From assembly GCA_001643675.2 (NCBI GenBank), contig LSRY02000034.1, forward strand, positions 124,001 through 188,000: a stretch of 64,000 bases of DNA. Reading direction: 5' to 3'. Of the stretch, positions 12,311-22,740 are shown piece by piece. Made by a program: the position numbers and the translations under genes. Origin of the DNA: Monocercomonoides exilis. Lineage: Eukaryota; Preaxostyla; Oxymonadida; Polymastigidae. The notes below the pieces were generated by a model. That model did no database searches. It was not told the DNA's origin and saw only the letters and a program-made list of their open reading frames with translations. Each line of letters begins with the position of its first letter. Position 1 is the stretch's first letter.

Positions 12311-13355
12311 AAAGAAATTATTGAGGAGGACTTCTTCAGATGATGAATTCAGTTGAAATGATATGATACATAATGCAATTGTGGAAATGAAACAATTCAG
12401 GATGTGATTCATGATTTGAATCAAAAATTATGAAACAAGTTCATTTTTTTTAAATCATTTCCATATGCTGTACAATGAAAAATTGCTTGTCACTTTTCAT
12501 ATTTCAGCATTAATTCAAACTTTAGTCTATGCACTCAACTATTAAAATACAATTCAATTTTTAAAAGCAATGAATTGACGAATTTTTTATAATTATTAGT
12601 TTTAAGAATTTTATTCCAATGCAAGCTTTTTTTATCTATACAATTTCTAACAAAGTGAAATGGAAAAAGTAATATTGATATTCAAAAAATAAAAATGTTC
12701 ACTCAAATGGATGAAGTGAAAAAACGGAAAATAACTTTTCATTATTGTTTGTCTCTTATATCAACAAAAAGTGCATTTTCCTACAAAAGCATGATAAAAA
12801 AATAAAAACTTCATATGATGCTGGTGTTATTGAAACTTAATATTTGTGAATCAGTGTTATAAACAATAATACAAAATATTTCTCTTAATATTTTGGGAAC
12901 GGAATGATCAAAATTATTTGATCATTTTTGATCTCTTTTTCAGATCAATTAAACGTTTGCGACTTTTCAAAAAGAATGACACACATTTCTGCGCTCTTCC
13001 TCGTTTTTCTCGATAGCTTTTTCGCTGCATTCTCCACATGAAACATAATCATATTCCTTGAAATAGAATTAACTTCTTCTTCTTATTTAAACCTCTCAAA
13101 CTTCTTCTTTCTTTCCTCTTCGCCTCAATCATAATCACCAGATCAACCCAACTACTCATCTATTATCTTCAAAGCTTGAAAATAGCTTTTCATCCCGATC
13201 CTCACCTTTTCAATAGCCAACTGCTCCGTGACAAACAACGTCTTTGAACTGCAATGCCAACAAACAGCCGCTGACAGTGTGTGTATCTCATTTGCTTCAT
13301 CTGCCTCTACCAATACATTATCTGTGAGCTAAACACACTCTCTGGATGTTGCGTG
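12311..13355. other. AT-rich spacer
   Basis: No gene seen. The section near 12958-12981 is an inverted match to 7129-7150 and marks a dispersed repeat. Confidence 0.45.
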
Positions 13356-13359
13356 AACG

Positions 13360-13650
13360 AGTATATGACTTTTGGAGGAAGAGGTGGAGCTCTCATTATT
13401 GAGTACAAGGATGATTCAGAAGTGTTAGAATCCTTCTTTATTATAGCATATTTCGTGTTTTCAGCCAACAACGTGAGTATCAGAAGAGATACGTATTTTG
13501 TGAGTGAATCCATTATTGCTTATGCAAATGAACCCTTATTTGCCTTCATGAAAAGCATAACTCAGAAAGCCAACTCTATTTTTGGAAATGAGAGAACTGA
13601 AGTATTCGAAGAATGGGATTTCGATTTACTCACATTTATCGATGGATAAA
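13360..13650 (+). pseudogene. Remnant of a beta-helix surface protein
   Basis: The plus frame contains a 'GRGGALIIEY' turn followed by 'NNVSIRRDTYFVSES' and an acidic end 'FDLLTFIDG'. The same order occurs in the better-preserved pseudogene at 44640-44800 ('GRGGGIYLDL' then 'VTFEVKDMFVRSADL'). This is the end-of-module signature of the serine/glycine-rich beta-helix family seen at 46.6-53.7 kb. Only about 95 codons survive, with no signal peptide, TM or second module. I therefore call it a fragment rather than a gene. Confidence 0.45.
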
Positions 13651-13849
13651 AAACTGAGTAGGTGAACATCGTTGGAACATTTGAAGTCGAAAAAGAAATA
13701 TGCATTCTAAAGCATGTGAAGAACGCATTGAATATGAAACTAAAAATAGTTAATTATGCAAAACTGTTTGAACATTTGTGCTTGAATTGGAAAAACTGGT
13801 TAATTTTGCATAGATGTGGGGAAATACAGAATAAACTGCTTTGAAGATT

Positions 13850-15730
13850 GTGTTCGAAAATCAGAATGGCTTTCTGGAATGTAATTTATTGGGATTGTTA
13901 TGTCATCTGGTTTCAGCAAAATAATCTTGTCAGTGATTGAATAAAGCACTCAAAATGGAGAGTTGCACATGATAAATTATGAGATGAGTATTATTGGAGG
14001 GAAGCAAATCACAATTAATTGTTTTCTGGAAGAGAGTTGAACAGTGGTTGTTTCGATTTCAGAAAAAATCATTCGTTTCACTAAAAACAGTTTTAGTTTC
14101 TTTTGAAATGTGAATATTGACAATAGGAAGGAGAATATAAAATGAGATTAATTAACTGAATTAAGAAATGATTGTGGACTGCTTGGTGTGTTATTGAAAG
14201 CTTCTCAAAAATTTGAGTAGACAATCTGTCTTTGTCTTCAAATTTTCATTTTCTTTTCCTCAATGTTTTGTGGGCAAAATTATATAAAAGAGGAATAGAA
14301 TTACTTGAATAATTACTAAAAAAATAAAATGCTTTCAAATTTTAAATTATATTTCTTTGAATTTAATGAATGGAATTAATGATCTCAATAAAACAACACT
14401 ATTTGTCCGTTCTTTTCTTTCATTCTTTAGCATTGCAGACGTTGTGCAATGATGAACAAACGAATTGAAAGGTTGACTTAATTGATCACTTTGCGCTCAA
14501 TACCGTCACATTTTGTCGTTCCTGATAAATTTTCACAATTTGATTATAATTTTGCAAACAATAACGTTTGAATAATTTTTTTATTCATTATTTGTATCAT
14601 CCTTCAATGTTAACTTTACACATTCCATGTGTTTATTCTGATAATCGTCTTTTAATGTTAAAATCTCAGTTGTTTTTTACTATTGATCTTGAACGATTTT
14701 TGTGTTATCTATAGTTTTTTAATGTTTTGTCGAGTTGTCATACAAACTTTTTTGTGAATGTTGTCTTTTCTCTGAAGATCCAAATAATATGAGTGTTGCT
14801 TTTGATGTTTTTCATTTTTTTTTCATGTTGCTGATTTGAATTTAGCGATTATTGATATTTCTCTGAGAAGTTGTGTTGTTCATATTCATTTATAAGAGAT
14901 AATGATTTGAGTTATTGTTTATTAAAAAATTTTTTTGATGATATCACTTCATTCTATTTATCAAATAACAAATATGTTTATAAATTGATGTGCATGTTAG
15001 CTTGTTCCTCAGCTATTTTTGTCATTCAAATGATAAATAAAATACAAATATAAGATCCATTTCTGAAAAAGGAATAATGAATTTAAAAGAAAATTTCTTA
15101 TGGGTTATGCAAGAGATTGTTGTTAAACATGTTTATATATGTTCGTTTTGTGCGAAATAATGATATTGAATGCATGTTTGTTGGAAAGAATTGAAAAGTT
15201 CCAGAAACCCTTTATAGATAATGTTGTCCGGTATTTTGTGCGATGTCCGGTATTTTGTACACAATCTATATAATAATATATTTATAAAAAATTAATCTCT
15301 TATTTAATCAATCCGAAGTTTCAAACTGCCATTTTCATTCAGACATCAATTGTTAATTTATTACAAAAGAATGATATGTCAAAATTTTTTTGGAAAGAAA
15401 CTTTTGTATAATTTTTATATTTAGAAAAAAATTTCATATTTCTCTCAAATTTCTGTTCACATAGACCAAATTTTTCTGTCATGGAAACAAATTCTTGATA
15501 ATGATATTCTATTCATTCTCATGAAATCTGGTGAGCGGAAACAGAAATTTGATCGAAATATGCAATTTTTTCTTTATTTGAAAATTAAACAAAAGGAACT
15601 TTTTTAAAAAAAATTAAGACATGTCATCTATTTTTTCATTGCAATTATTTCATTCACATTGTTGCTCTGATTTTAACATTCAACAAAAAACCAGAAAAAC
15701 GAAAAATCGTTTATTATTTTCTATCGAGCG
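13850..15730. other. AT-rich intergenic region
   Basis: No gene recognised. It carries a near-tandem pair of the word GTCCGGTATTTTG at about 15225-15257; the same word occurs inverted at about 6096-6108. Confidence 0.45.
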
Positions 15731-15742
15731 AATAAATAAGCA

Positions 15743-15764
15743 CAAGGAGCATGTTCGCTCCTTG
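15743..15764. other. Perfect 8-bp hairpin upstream of the DIRS-like element
   Basis: CAAGGAGC (15743-15750), a 6-nt loop, then GCTCCTTG (15757-15764). It lies about 150 bp before the first ORF of the retroelement and may belong to its 5' non-coding end. Confidence 0.5.
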
Positions 15765-15914
15765 ATAATGACTATTGTTAACAATTTATGGGTAATTTAA
15801 GATCAAACTTCGCCAATACTCACTTTTTCAAGAGCATCATTGTCCGCAGTCGGAATGGAACAAGAACCTGTTTGACTATCAAACAAAGACGGCGAGGGAA
15901 CGGATTTTGATCTG

Positions 15915-17129
15915 ATGCAGAGAATAAGAAGAGTGGAAAATATGACGGAAGAATTCGCTTGGAGCGGAACATGTCCGACTCAGTCTGGAGCTACGGGGAT
16001 GCTGCCAATGAGAAAAGTGAAAAGGGAACGAGCAAGGAGAAGAAGCAGATCGAGATCGAGCGAGTCGGAGTCGGACGCAGAATATTGTGATCTGATCGCG
16101 AAGCGGAAACAAGGAAAGCGTGAGAGATTGCTTCGTTCAGTTAGCCGCACGAGGAGACGGGAATATGAAGAGGATAGCGACTGGGATTCTGAAGAGCTGG
16201 GAGCGCTGCAAGAGAAAGAAGGAACAGAAGACTTTACAAGAATTTTTCCCAGGGAGTGGTTGACACCCCGGAGACAAGCGAGCGAGTTGAGGAAATTCAT
16301 TGAGTTCTGTAAGGCGGGATCCTTACGAATGAATGAGGACATATTGAATACGTTTATTCCGGAGAGCGAGAAGGAGTTTTTCACGGGACACACAGACACA
16401 AGCTGGAACGCACAAGCTAGGACAGCTATTACAACAAAAGGGAGAAGAGACTCACCAGAATCGATCCGAGCAATTGAATTCCTCCAGCCTGCTCTCGAAT
16501 CGGGCTTCGAAGCAGCGAAAGTGATCGCCGCACTCACTGTGAAGGAATTGGAGAAAGCGCACCTCATGGAAGAGGAGAAGGAACGACTGAGAAAATTGTT
16601 TTGCGCATACGCGCTTATCGCCGACTGTATCTGCAGAATTAACTTATTGAAAGTTAAACCCCAATCGGATTGGGAAAATGCGAAAGGCTTTTTAGAAGGA
16701 GGAATGTCAAAGGAAGTGCCGGAGAACCTGGAAAAACTGGTGGAGAGCACCAGCTTTTTTCAAGCAGAAAGAGATATAACAGGATTCGGTGCATCTCCCG
16801 ACTCCACAATAGGTTGTGAGCCTGCAACGGCCAGAAGTGGACCCCCGAGAAGATACAGTTCGGGAAGGGGCACCCAAGGATTTGTATACAGACAGCTCCA
16901 AAAACGCTGCTTCGACGGGTGCTTCATGAATTTCAAGGAAAGAAGGAGGTCAACACAAGTCTTTCCACAGCATGCCCCAGCACCAGTTGGGAGACTTGCG
17001 CCGGTCGCAGTTCCCCTTCCCCCAGCTCCCCCGAGGATACAGGGAGGATCAGCAACAGGAACAGCTATTGGATCGAGCCAATGGACCTGGAAGAAGCGAG
17101 GGGGAAGGGAGTCGCGCAAAGGCGCTTGA
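15915..17129 (+). CDS. Gag-like ORF1 of DIRS-like element
   Basis: A 404-codon ORF beginning at ATG 15915. The N-terminal third is strongly basic with an RS-rich stretch (residues about 35-50, 'RRRSRSRSSESESD'), suggesting RNA or nuclear targeting. The middle (about residues 110-275) is helical and resembles the capsid-like region of DIRS gag ORFs: 'FEAAKVIAALTVKELEKAHL', then 'IADCICRINLL'. The C-terminus is Pro/Gly/Arg-rich. ORF2 is open in the -1 frame from 16820, giving a 310-bp overlap, so ORF2 may be expressed by -1 frameshifting or from its own start. I see no classic slippery heptamer. The role, assembly of the transposition particle, is inferred from position and composition. Confidence 0.65.
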   Translation: MQRIRRVENMTEEFAWSGTCPTQSGATGMLPMRKVKRERARRRSRSRSSESESDAEYCDLIAKRKQGKRERLLRSVSRTRRREYEEDSDWDSEELGALQEKEGTEDFTRIFPREWLTPRRQASELRKFIEFCKAGSLRMNEDILNTFIPESEKEFFTGHTDTSWNAQARTAITTKGRRDSPESIRAIEFLQPALESGFEAAKVIAALTVKELEKAHLMEEEKERLRKLFCAYALIADCICRINLLKVKPQSDWENAKGFLEGGMSKEVPENLEKLVESTSFFQAERDITGFGASPDSTIGCEPATARSGPPRRYSSGRGTQGFVYRQLQKRCFDGCFMNFKERRRSTQVFPQHAPAPVGRLAPVAVPLPPAPPRIQGGSATGTAIGSSQWTWKKRGGRESRKGA

Positions 17130-19234
17130 CAGAGAGAGAAGAGAAAGCAGCACTTCGCCGCGAGACAGAGATGGACAGAGTGCTGTCAAACTCCGAAAAG
17201 GTGACAAGACTACAAGGAGTCCCATTCAATCGACAGATAGTAACAAGAATGGAACTAGCAGAAGTTTGCGAGAACATCGAAGAGGTACTGAGCCCATTCC
17301 ATCGAGAAAATAGAATAAATCAAGAAATCCCAAGAGACTACGAGATGGGAACATGGAGAGAGAACACAGAAGGAGACTCCGTAAATTTCAGCAGGACAAG
17401 ACAGAAGAATGATCGGAAATCCGGGAAGGAGGAAGAGAAGAGAGTCTTGAGAGCTTTTGGGACTGTTATCGAATCCCCAATTGGGAGCGCCCTGGAGGAG
17501 AGCTGGAAGATAGCTACTGCAGATACTCTCGGAGGGAAAGAGACCGCACATATCCAGACTTGTCAAAGGACACCAGAAGTGAGGAGTTGCGCAGCAGTGG
17601 GACCACCGAAGGAGCCACTCCCTGGGAGACTAGTGAACAGGCTGAGCGAGTGGAAGAAGATTGGGGGAGACAAGCTAGTGAGCCGTGGTATAAGAGCTCG
17701 ATGGAAAAGTCCCCAATCCCCAATCTCACTGGAGGAGAGAAGACACAGACAGGAGTTTCGGGGAACAACGGAGACGATGAACAGTTATTTATCCCTCTTG
17801 GAGGAGGAATTGAAGGACGAAGTGGTGAAACCCATACATGAGTCGGAGGTGAAGTGGTTCAACCCGACATTTATGGTCCGGATGAAGAACGGAAAGTGGA
17901 GAAAGATCCTGGATTGCAGAGCTCTAAACGAGGAAGTGCAGGGAAAGCATTTCAAGATGGATTCCCAGAAGACAGTGGTGGAACTCCTGGAGGAGAACGA
18001 TTGGATGACCACTCTGGACATATTGAGTGAGTATCAACATGTCAAAGTGGACGAGCAATTCAGCCCCTTCCTTTACTTCAGCTTTCAAAGTCAATGTTAC
18101 GCTAACGTAGGGATGCCATTTGGGGCAAAGGATGCGCCCAGAGTTTTCACGAAGATAATGAGACGGGCGGCGTCAAATATCAGAGAACATTGGAAGGTTA
18201 AGCTGGTGATATATCTGGACGACATCCTCATCATGCACCCAGACAGGGATGCTTTGAGATCGATCTCACAGGAGATAGCCCAGTTCCTGAGAAATCTGGG
18301 CTGGATACTGTCGGAGGAGAAGCTGAAGCTAGAACCCGCAAGGAGCGTGGAGTTTCTGGGATGGCTGTGGAACTCAGAGAAGATGGAAGTGACGCTCCAA
18401 GAAAGGAAGAGAGTGCTGCTCTTGGAGGATGTGCGAAAGTGGATAGCACATGCAAAGAAGAGGAGGATACAAAAGACGAGGGACTTAGCAGCACTCCTCG
18501 GGAGGTTAAATTTCGTGAGATTACAACACCCACCAGCGAGCTTGTGGATGAAACGCATGCAATACGTACTGAGGCATGCAATAGCCCGCGGAGGCTGGAA
18601 TGGAACGGTGATACCCAACCCAATGATGTTAGGAGAACTAACACATTGGAGGAAAACTCTGCGAGAGAACAGACCAAGGAGTCTGAGGAGAAGGAACAGA
18701 CCAGCAGAGCTAACAACGGACGCTTCGGAGCTGGGATGGGGTGCAGTATTAACAATACCGACAGAGAACAAAGAGGAGAAGATATATGTCCACGGGAGTT
18801 GGACACTCCAGGAGAGCACGCTTGCAATCAACGAGAAGGAGTCCAGAGCAGTGTTGAGGACTTTAGAAAGAAAAGGAGCATGGCTGAAAGAACAGGAGAT
18901 AGATCATATCTGTCTGAGGACAGACAATATGTCCACGAGATGGACAATCCAGAAGAAGAGAGGAGCGCTATCACTCATTCCAACACTGAGAGCACTGGAG
19001 AAGAACCTGAACAGTCTGGACATAACAATACTAACGGAACATCTCCCGGGAGAGCTAAACACAAAAGCAGATGCACTCAGCCGGATGGAGAGAAATCAGG
19101 ACTACGCACTGAGGGGGAAGAAAGTCGCAGAGATATTACAATTAGTCGCACCGAGAACACTAGATATAATTTCAGAATCGATTGCGCCGGTGCCCTGCGG
19201 TTGTGCTTGGAGACTATACTCTCTGAGAAGGTAG
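16820..19234 (+). CDS. Reverse transcriptase-RNase H ORF2 of DIRS-like element
   Basis: The frame is open from 16820; the first start-like codon is GTG 16919 and no ATG comes before the overlap with ORF1 ends in this frame. After a linker, 'GRLVNRLSEWKKIG' matches the usual entry to DIRS RT. Next come the palm motifs: 'TLDILSEYQHVKV' with the first catalytic Asp, 'GMPFGAKDAPRVF', and YLDD at 18212-18223. The thumb ends with 'VEFLGWLW'. RNase H follows, with 'TTDASELGWGAVL' (first Asp), a Glu in 'NEKESRAV', an Asp in 'LRTDNMS' and the DIRS-typical 'HLPGELNTKADALSR'. It copies the element RNA and degrades the RNA of the hybrid. All catalytic residues appear intact, so the RT itself may be functional. 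Confidence 0.93.
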   Translation, partial: ACNGQKWTPEKIQFGKGHPRICIQTAPKTLLRRVLHEFQGKKEVNTSLSTACPSTSWETCAGRSSPSPSSPEDTGRISNRNSYWIEPMDLEEARGKGVAQRRLTEREEKAALRRETEMDRVLSNSEKVTRLQGVPFNRQIVTRMELAEVCENIEEVLSPFHRENRINQEIPRDYEMGTWRENTEGDSVNFSRTRQKNDRKSGKEEEKRVLRAFGTVIESPIGSALEESWKIATADTLGGKETAHIQTCQRTPEVRSCAAVGPPKEPLPGRLVNRLSEWKKIGGDKLVSRGIRARWKSPQSPISLEERRHRQEFRGTTETMNSYLSLLEEELKDEVVKPIHESEVKWFNPTFMVRMKNGKWRKILDCRALNEEVQGKHFKMDSQKTVVELLEENDWMTTLDILSEYQHVKVDEQFSPFLYFSFQSQCYANVGMPFGAKDAPRVFTKIMRRAASNIREHWKVKLVIYLDDILIMHPDRDALRSISQEIAQFLRNLGWILSEEKLKLEPARSVEFLGWLWNSEKMEVTLQERKRVLLLEDVRKWIAHAKKRRIQKTRDLAALLGRLNFVRLQHPPASLWMKRMQYVLRHAIARGGWNGTVIPNPMMLGELTHWRKTLRENRPRSLRRRNRPAELTTDASELGWGAVLTIPTENKEEKIYVHGSWTLQESTLAINEKESRAVLRTLERKGAWLKEQEIDHICLRTDNMSTRWTIQKKRGALSLIPTLRALEKNLNSLDITILTEHLPGELNTKADALSRMERNQDYALRGKKVAEILQLVAPRTLDIISESIAPVPCGCAWRLYSLRR

Positions 19235-19564
19235 AAGGAGTGATTGAGCTGTTGTTGAACAAGATAGTGCTAGTCTGTTATTGAGAAGCATGGTGTTAAC
19301 ATTTCTGGAGATGAGAAATGATTACTAGAATTAACTCCCATGAAAAATAATTAGCGTTCGACTGGAGAGGAAAATACATATACGGAGGAAATTTTTTCAA
19401 TCTTGGAGAGATAAAGTTGGGGCAAAGGACATATCAACAGCAATATTGACTATTCAAAAGAACGAAAGGGACTCGAAGAGAACGCTGTGAAGATTTAACA
19501 AGTCTTGGACAAGTGAAGTATTGATGATACTTACCCCCTCACAACTAGAGATGCCAAATGGATT

Positions 19565-20772
19565 ATGACAGAGTTTACCGAAACACTCTCGAATACGAAC
19601 CTCTCAAACGGAGTGATTCATCAGACAGTGCGGAAAGTACTGGAGTTCATCAACCTTTTTAGAGAAACCAAGATTTATCAAAAGGACATAGAAATATTTC
19701 TAAAGACTTCTGTGCGGGATAAGCCGAGAAAGGGAAACGACACAAATCGATGTGGGACTTTCCAATCATCACGAAGTGGGCAGAAGCCACCCATGAGAAG
19801 ACGGACCCACAGACCCTCCAAAGGAGAGCTCTCATCCTGACCATGATTTTCGGTGCTTTAAGTCCAGCAGAGCTGGAGAGAATGAGAAGTGATACAACTT
19901 TATTTAAGGACGAGTTAGTCCAGACACAAGTACAAACAAAAACATCAGGGGAAGAGACGGTTAAGGTTATCATAAATAAACATCCAAACCCACGTATTGA
20001 TGCTGTTGCAGCGCTCCAACGTCGGATGGATTATACTGAGACGACGTTTCAGAGTGAACATGTGTGGTTTGATATAGAAGGGAGTAGACCTGCAAACCTA
20101 CAGAAAATTCAGGAAGAACTAACAGCTATTCTGAGAGAGAACGAATATCCCGAAACTTTCACCGCGTACTCGATAAGACACGCAGTGATTACACACTTAG
20201 CAATACAAGAAGGAGCGGACTGGAAGGCGATCAATGCTTATGCGAGATGTGCGCCTGGTTCGAGAGTGGCCCAGGAATATTATTCCGTTAAACCGGTGCA
20301 AGACACGAATTGGATCCTGGAGACAATCTGTGGATCAGTACCCCAGAGGGGAGAAGATGACAAGCCATATAAGAGTGGAGAATCGAAGGAGGGGAGGCTG
20401 GAGATAGCAGAGGCAGATATGAAAGATTGCTCCGAGGAATTACCAAAATCTGGTCTTGAAGACGGGAAGAAACCTACGAGAAAGCGATCAAAAGGTGGAA
20501 AGAAACTACTAAGTGAAGAAGGAAAGAAAAGTGAAACGGTTCAGTCACGAAGCTCTACACCACGACGACCAGGCAGTCAGAGGACACCCTCCATAATCCC
20601 AAATAATATCTGTGAGCTGATGGGAGAAAAGGATTCAACTCCGCTGAAGAAGAAAGGCAAAGATCGGAAGAGGCGTAGCGGAAATAGAATTGGTCAGATG
20701 GGGGATTACAATGAGGAGGCAAGGGCTAGACCGATGTCTCCTCAAAGATATCCCAAGAGGGAGCGGGTGTAG
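19565..20772 (+). CDS. Tyrosine recombinase ORF3 of DIRS-like element (one frameshift)
   Basis: The N-terminal core-binding helices run in one frame from ATG 19565 to about 19730. The catalytic domain continues in the -1 frame ('KSMWDFPIITKWAEA' onwards) to TAG 20770-20772. The catalytic part shows 'GALSPAELERMR' (box I region), 'AYSIRHAVITHLA' (box II), 'AINAYARC' and the nucleophile region 'EYYSV'. Compared with the usual pattern, the His of H-x-x-R is Tyr, the later His/Trp position is Tyr, and the box I Arg is not where I expect it. The last 140 residues are basic and low in complexity. Either the family is divergent or the domain is decaying; the frameshift favours the latter, unless it is programmed or a sequencing error. 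Confidence 0.75.
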
Positions 20773-20796
20773 AGCAGGAGGTTTGCACCACTACAC

Positions 20797-20832
20797 GCAC
20801 GCTCTCAACTCATCCGCCGCACTAGAGCGTGC
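20797..20832. other. 9-bp hairpin in the 3' part of the retroelement
   Basis: GCACGCTCT (20797-20805) pairs perfectly with AGAGCGTGC (20824-20832) across an 18-nt loop, 25 bp after the recombinase stop codon. Confidence 0.6.
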
Positions 20833-20893
20833 TAGGAAAGGGGTTTTAGATCACACATACAGAGATAAAAGGGATTTCGAGACTCATTATTGA

Positions 20894-20969
20894 GGAGCAA
20901 ACCTGCCACTTGCGTTCGCAGATTCGCTCTATTGTGAATTAAAAGAACGCAGTGAGACAGGTTTTCTCC
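20894..20969. other. Long imperfect hairpin in the 3' part of the retroelement
   Basis: The outer stem GGAGCAAACCTG (20894-20905) pairs with CAGGTTTTCTCC (20958-20969) with one mismatch. The inner stem TGCGTTC (20911-20917) pairs with GAACGCA (20945-20951). It may be a structured RNA or an inverted-repeat part of the DIRS replication signals. Confidence 0.55.
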
Positions 20970-21599
20970 GAGATAATACAAACGCGGATGGAGAAACTCA
21001 AAGAGGCTGGGTGCGAGGAAAAGCGACATGCTAGTGAGAAGATGACGAGAAAAAAGGGGCGAAAGATTCAAGGGAAGAAATAAAAATTAACCTCCAGAGG
21101 TCACAATGGTGCATCGATAACCTGTATAAGGAAACAGGGAATAAATGGAAAGTGTTAAGAATAACTCTACTCGTTAAGTTTATGGCGAACAAGTGCAAAG
21201 AGAAGAATTAAATATTTATTATTCAGTGTGTGGTGAGTGGTTACGCTCTGCGGGATTAACAAAATCGTAGGAGGCAGAGTACTGCACAAGCAGTTTTCTT
21301 TTCCACTCCTCGCATGAGCGAGAGCGGTTTTTCTTTCTGCTCCGTTTGGAACACTCGCCTCACCTGATCCCTGCACGAACTACAGGAGATAGCTCCGAGG
21401 TGCAATGTCCCCTACCCTCTGATCTTCGTGGCCAAGGTGAAAAATGCGAAATCCGTGGTGAAGTGAAGCGGACAATGCAATATTTCATTTTTGCAACTCT
21501 TAATGTTATTGTTTGTATTTTTATCTCTCCCTTTTTTCCACGTCATTTTTGGGAGTGCGAAGTTCTCACTTTTACAACCAATTAATTATAAACAATTCT

Positions 21600-22159
21600 C
21601 ATAATCCAGGAGAAAACATGCTTTGCTTCTGAGTTCTATCAAAATGTTTGAAATGAGAAAAAGTGTAAAAAAAACAAGTTGAGAAAGTTTAAAACAAGTT
21701 CAACTTATAAAAAAGAAACGATGTATTATGATATGAAAGCTTAAGGCTTCCGAGAAAAAAATATTCGCTGGAAAAGCAGCAAGTCAATTATCAAAACAAA
21801 AAATTATAACAATCCTCGATCTTTTTGAAAAACATGAAATATTGGAAAAAAAAAACAAAATATGGAAATTAATACAATTCAAACAGTTCGGTTGACTTTA
21901 TATTTTCAACTGGCTTGTGCATAACTGTTGGCACGACAAAAAAGGAAAGGGTCTTAATAAAAAAAAGTCAAGAAAAAATTAAAAACCTATGATAAAGTGA
22001 ATGAATCATGTGAAGAAATAAAAAATAATCGCATTAAGTTTTATTCACACAAAATGAAAAAATTGAAATTATGTATTTCTGATTTTTCTTTTTGCACACA
22101 TAAATAAATATATATTTGGCTTTGATAATTGATAAAATACAAAAAAAAAAAAAAAAAAA

Positions 22160-22201
<42 letters not shown>

Positions 22202-22740
22202 ATATCATATGAATGAAAGAGAATTGAAAAAATTTTGTTTCCTCTGTTTATAATTAAATTTTTTTTGAAAAAACGGTGAGATGTGAGAACCATAGAAAAA
22301 AAGAGTTTTCAAAGTTATAAAACAACAAATAATATGGGTGACTTTTTTTGATTTCATAAAAAATTCCTATGATTGATCAAAAATAAATTTCATTATGGGT
22401 TACTTAAAAAAAAGAAAAATGAGAGATGTTATTATTCAAAATATTGCTTTATATATAGTTGTTGTTGTTTAAAAATAAATTTTTATTTGTTTCTCATTGT
22501 TTTTGCTTCAAAATTTGAAGAAAATTCATTTATCTTATCAAAAAATTAAAAACTTTTATAAACAGAATTTAACTTTAAATTAATAGCAAATAAAATATGA
22601 ATTCAACAATTTTGATAAAGGATTCAATAAATTTCTTTTGAAAAATTTGAAGAAAAATGTTATTGAAAATGAAAAAAGAATTGATTAATTGAAATCAACA
22701 AATAATAGAAAAAATCAATCAATTTTTGACAATTAATAAT
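21600..22740. repeat. AT-rich dispersed repeat (21641-21960) and poly(A) tracts
   Basis: Positions 21641-21960 match 33810-34420 closely ('GAAATGAGAAAAAGTGTAAA', 'AAAAGCAGCAAGTCAAT', 'CCTCGATCTTTTTG'), apart from a 268-bp insertion in the second copy. The A tracts 22141-22163 and 22166-22200 follow. No gene is seen up to 22740. Confidence 0.7.

Larger units (their letters stand above)
15838..21477 (+). mobile_element. DIRS-like tyrosine-recombinase retrotransposon
   Basis: Three consecutive plus-strand ORFs (gag-like, RT-RNase H, tyrosine recombinase) in a GC-richer island of about 5.6 kb identify an element of the DIRS/Ngaro/PAT group, which integrates with a tyrosine recombinase rather than a DDE integrase. 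The limits are approximate. I place them at a 10-nt inverted word CATTGTCCGC (15838-15847) and GCGGACAATG (21468-21477), which sit where DIRS terminal repeats would be expected but are too short to be proof. GC content falls to background before 15.8 kb and after about 21.58 kb. Hairpins at 20797-20832 and 20894-20969 lie in the 3' non-coding part. No second copy is present in the window. The recombinase reading frame is shifted once, so this copy may be inactive. Confidence 0.85.
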
